Shown here: one piece after another, positions 5,233-7,051 of the stretch | How positions within the stretch are numbered: the stretch's first letter is position 1 | Layout of the letters: each line of letters starts with the position of its first letter | Program-made: the position numbers and the translations under genes | Notes under the pieces: model-generated | What the model was told of the DNA's origin: nothing | The model's database searches: none | The model's input: the letters and a program-made list of their open reading frames with translations, nothing else | Assembly: GCA_021774955.1 (NCBI GenBank) | Contig: JAJFIN010000090.1 | Span: 1-7,051, forward strand | DNA: 7,051 nucleotides | Reading direction: 5' to 3' | Source of the DNA: Alphaproteobacteria bacterium | GTDB lineage: Bacteria; Pseudomonadota; Alphaproteobacteria; M2410

Positions 5233-6429
5233 ATGAGAATACCTGCACGGGTTAGTTCTTGGAGCAAATATTGTTGTGTTCTGGTCCTACTTTCACACGA
5301 GGCATTCGCTGCCGATGCTCCCTATGTTCCTAGTCGAAGTTCTGATTGGGAACACCGGATACCTTCCGATGTTGGTCTCGACCCAGATCTGCTCGAAGAA
5401 GCAATAGCTTTTGCAATCGCCCAAGAAACCAAATTCGATGGTGCCCTAGGTGAAAAAGCGTCCGCACGAGATCTGCGGCTTAAACAGGCCTTTAACAGAG
5501 CGAGTGAGCCACATAATTCACCCATTGGCCCCATAACGGAACGAGGTGACCCTACCGGTATGATCTTGCGGGGTGGATATATCGTTGCTCAGTGGGGTGA
5601 TGTTGAACGTGTCGACATGACCTTCAGCGTTTCGAAAACCTTTCTATCAAGTGTTGCGGGTATTGCCTTCGACCAAAGACTAATCGGTGATGTTCATTCG
5701 CCGGTGTTTGAATCCGTCCCCGACCTGTTTGATACTCCTCACAACCGCCCCATCACATGGGATCATTTGTTGCGCCAAACAAGTGGGTGGCAGGGGACAC
5801 TTTGGGATAAGCCGGATTGGGCCGACCGACCGGGTGACGAACCTTGGTCGGCTTTCGTCGCCGGCCCGTTAGAACCTGGCAATCATTGGAAGTACAATGA
5901 TGTGCGGGTGAATGTTCTTGCCCTTGCTCTGCTCCATGTGTTCGGTGAACCGTTACCCAGCATACTCAAACAGAATATCATGGATCCGATCGGTGCGTCC
6001 GACACATGGATTTGGCACGGCTATGACAATTCGTGGGTTGAAATAAATGGTAAGCGGATGCAGTCGGTTTCCGGTGGCGGTCATTGGGGCGGTGGTATGT
6101 TCATATCTGCACAAGATTTAGCACGACTGGGCTTGCTCGCTTCGCGCGATGGTCGTTGGGGTGGCACACAAATTTTGTCGCAACAATGGATCGATTTTTC
6201 ACGACAACCAACTGATGTCCGTCCGGGATATGGTTACATGAACTGGTTTCTCAATACGGACCAAGAGCGCTTTCCATCTGCACCCGAAAGCGCGGTCGTG
6301 TTCTACGGTGCCGGCACAAACATGGTCTATGTGGATAAAGAAAACGAACTGGTCGCCGTCGTACGTTGGATCGATTACCGCAAGACCGAGGAATTCGTTG
6401 CCTACCTTCTCAATGCTGTAAAGAAGTAG
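5233..6429 (+). CDS. Exported beta-lactamase-fold serine hydrolase
   Basis: The product is 398 aa. An N-terminal signal peptide (basic Arg2/Arg6, hydrophobic CCVLVLL, then AFA-ADAP) predicts cleavage after about residue 26 and release to the periplasm; there is no lipobox. The body belongs to the class C beta-lactamase/esterase superfamily (COG1680 type). The nucleophile motif SVSK is at 132-135, the Tyr motif appears as YND (221-223) instead of the usual YxN, and the third motif appears as HWGG (284-287) in a Gly-rich stretch, in place of KTG. The WHGYDNSW and SGGGHWGGG stretches resemble a conserved subfamily of uncharacterised serine hydrolases. Its substrate could be an ester, amide or peptide; antibiotic hydrolysis is not supported. 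The ATG start has GGAG 8 nt upstream. It diverges from the sensor kinase and converges on the patatin-like gene 31 bp beyond its stop. Confidence 0.93.
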   Translation: MRIPARVSSWSKYCCVLVLLSHEAFAADAPYVPSRSSDWEHRIPSDVGLDPDLLEEAIAFAIAQETKFDGALGEKASARDLRLKQAFNRASEPHNSPIGPITERGDPTGMILRGGYIVAQWGDVERVDMTFSVSKTFLSSVAGIAFDQRLIGDVHSPVFESVPDLFDTPHNRPITWDHLLRQTSGWQGTLWDKPDWADRPGDEPWSAFVAGPLEPGNHWKYNDVRVNVLALALLHVFGEPLPSILKQNIMDPIGASDTWIWHGYDNSWVEINGKRMQSVSGGGHWGGGMFISAQDLARLGLLASRDGRWGGTQILSQQWIDFSRQPTDVRPGYGYMNWFLNTDQERFPSAPESAVVFYGAGTNMVYVDKENELVAVVRWIDYRKTEEFVAYLLNAVKK

Positions 6430-6460
6430 CTCTGTTTGGCCTTGTTAATCGACAGAGGTG

Positions 6461-7051
6461 CTATCCAATTTGCTGCGCTTTCACCTTCGGGATCGCCTGC
6501 TCCATGGCAGCGGCACCCAATTCGATCAACTCATCAGCCTTATCAAATTCAATCTGAGTGATGTGGCCGACCTGTGGTGTGACGTAAATATCAGCCGGAC
6601 ATAATTGGTTTTTAATGTGCGCGTTTTCACGCATCATCAAAGCAGCAGATGTCATTGCGACATTCATAAAACTTGGTTGCGGGTCTTTCTTTCGAAAGAA
6701 TTTGGAAAGAGCCTTTCGAGATCGAGTAAGTCGCCCATCACTTGGATTTGGCATGGAGGCGATCGCTGAATTGGGGTTCGTCCAATCTAGCAGACCTGCA
6801 GCCTGCGCTTGACCTTCATAGTCACCCGTCACGTTGATCCCAATAACTATATCTGCCCCTAATGCACGGCTTGCAGATACAGGGACAACATTCACCAAAC
6901 CACCATCAATCAGCAATTTATCCTCGAACGGAATGGGAGTGAAAACCCCCGGTAATGAAATAGACGCTCTAATTGCTTGAACTATGTCACCTGATTGAAA
7001 TACATGTTCTGATCCGCTGATAAGATCTGTCGCAACCGCGCAAAAAGGTTT
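6461..7051 (-). CDS. Patatin-like phospholipase/esterase, 5' end outside the window
   Basis: The last 196 codons are present and the frame stays open to the window edge, beginning KPFCAVATDL. The block SLPGVFTPIP followed by LIDGGLVNVVPV and ALGADIVIGINV is the signature of bacterial RssA/NTE-type patatins. Asp49 of the visible fragment, in the DGG motif, is the catalytic Asp of the Ser-Asp dyad. The GxSxG nucleophile and the oxyanion-hole Gly motif must lie upstream, beyond base 7051. A TTG at 6916 could be mistaken for a start, but it sits inside the conserved domain just before LIDGG, so it is not one. The C-terminal part (about 79-196) after the core is polar with a basic patch (RKALSKFFRKK) and lacks membrane segments. 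The likely role is cytoplasmic or membrane-associated acyl-ester hydrolysis. It converges with the serine hydrolase; any operon partner would lie to the right of the window. Confidence 0.92.
   Translation of the reverse strand, partial: KPFCAVATDLISGSEHVFQSGDIVQAIRASISLPGVFTPIPFEDKLLIDGGLVNVVPVSASRALGADIVIGINVTGDYEGQAQAAGLLDWTNPNSAIASMPNPSDGRLTRSRKALSKFFRKKDPQPSFMNVAMTSAALMMRENAHIKNQLCPADIYVTPQVGHITQIEFDKADELIELGAAAMEQAIPKVKAQQIG

Noticed and set aside
6430..6457. CTCTGT/ACAGAG hairpin between the convergent serine hydrolase and patatin genes
   Set aside because: The 6-bp stem has a 16-nt loop and no T-run on either strand, too weak to call a bidirectional terminator.

Overview
The window looks like chromosomal DNA from a Gram-negative bacterium. 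A proteobacterium is most likely, and a marine or environmental alphaproteobacterium of moderate GC is my best guess. The basis is indirect: tRNA genes with encoded CCA ends, a Sec-exported serine hydrolase, a soluble PAS-type hybrid sensor kinase, and an acyl-CoA (crotonase) enzyme. Taxonomy is inference only; no 16S or other marker gene is present.

Layout from left to right. Positions 1-365 hold no convincing gene. On the minus strand, 366-1184 encodes a crotonase-superfamily protein with a GTG start set by a good AGGGAG ribosome binding site. It lacks both classical hydratase glutamates but keeps an acid at the position used by isomerases. Next come two divergently transcribed tRNA genes, tRNA-Gln(TTG) on the minus strand (1429-1502) and tRNA-Pro(CGG) on the plus strand (1779-1855). 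Each has a readable sigma-70-type promoter in the spacer, and tRNA-Pro has a terminator hairpin that begins inside its own CCA end.

After a non-coding stretch of about 350 bp, a single-domain CheY-like response regulator (2204-2605, +) runs tail to tail into a large cytoplasmic hybrid sensor histidine kinase (2613-5072, -). Only 7 bp separate the two stop codons. The kinase has about three PAS-type sensor domains, HisKA, HATPase_c and a C-terminal receiver. No histidine phosphotransfer (Hpt) protein is visible, so any relay between the two is inferred from proximity.

A 160-bp divergent spacer separates the kinase from an exported beta-lactamase-fold serine hydrolase (5233-6429, +). That gene converges on a patatin-like phospholipase/esterase (6461 to the window edge, -), whose 5' end and nucleophile serine lie outside the window. 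Its frame stays open to base 7051.

Overall this is an ordinary chromosomal segment. I see no mobile element, CRISPR array, phage gene, toxin-antitoxin pair or defence island, and no strong evidence of an undescribed system. The points worth a second look are the variant active site of the crotonase, the convergent signalling pair, the missing switch aromatic in the small regulator, and the layout of the tRNA spacer.
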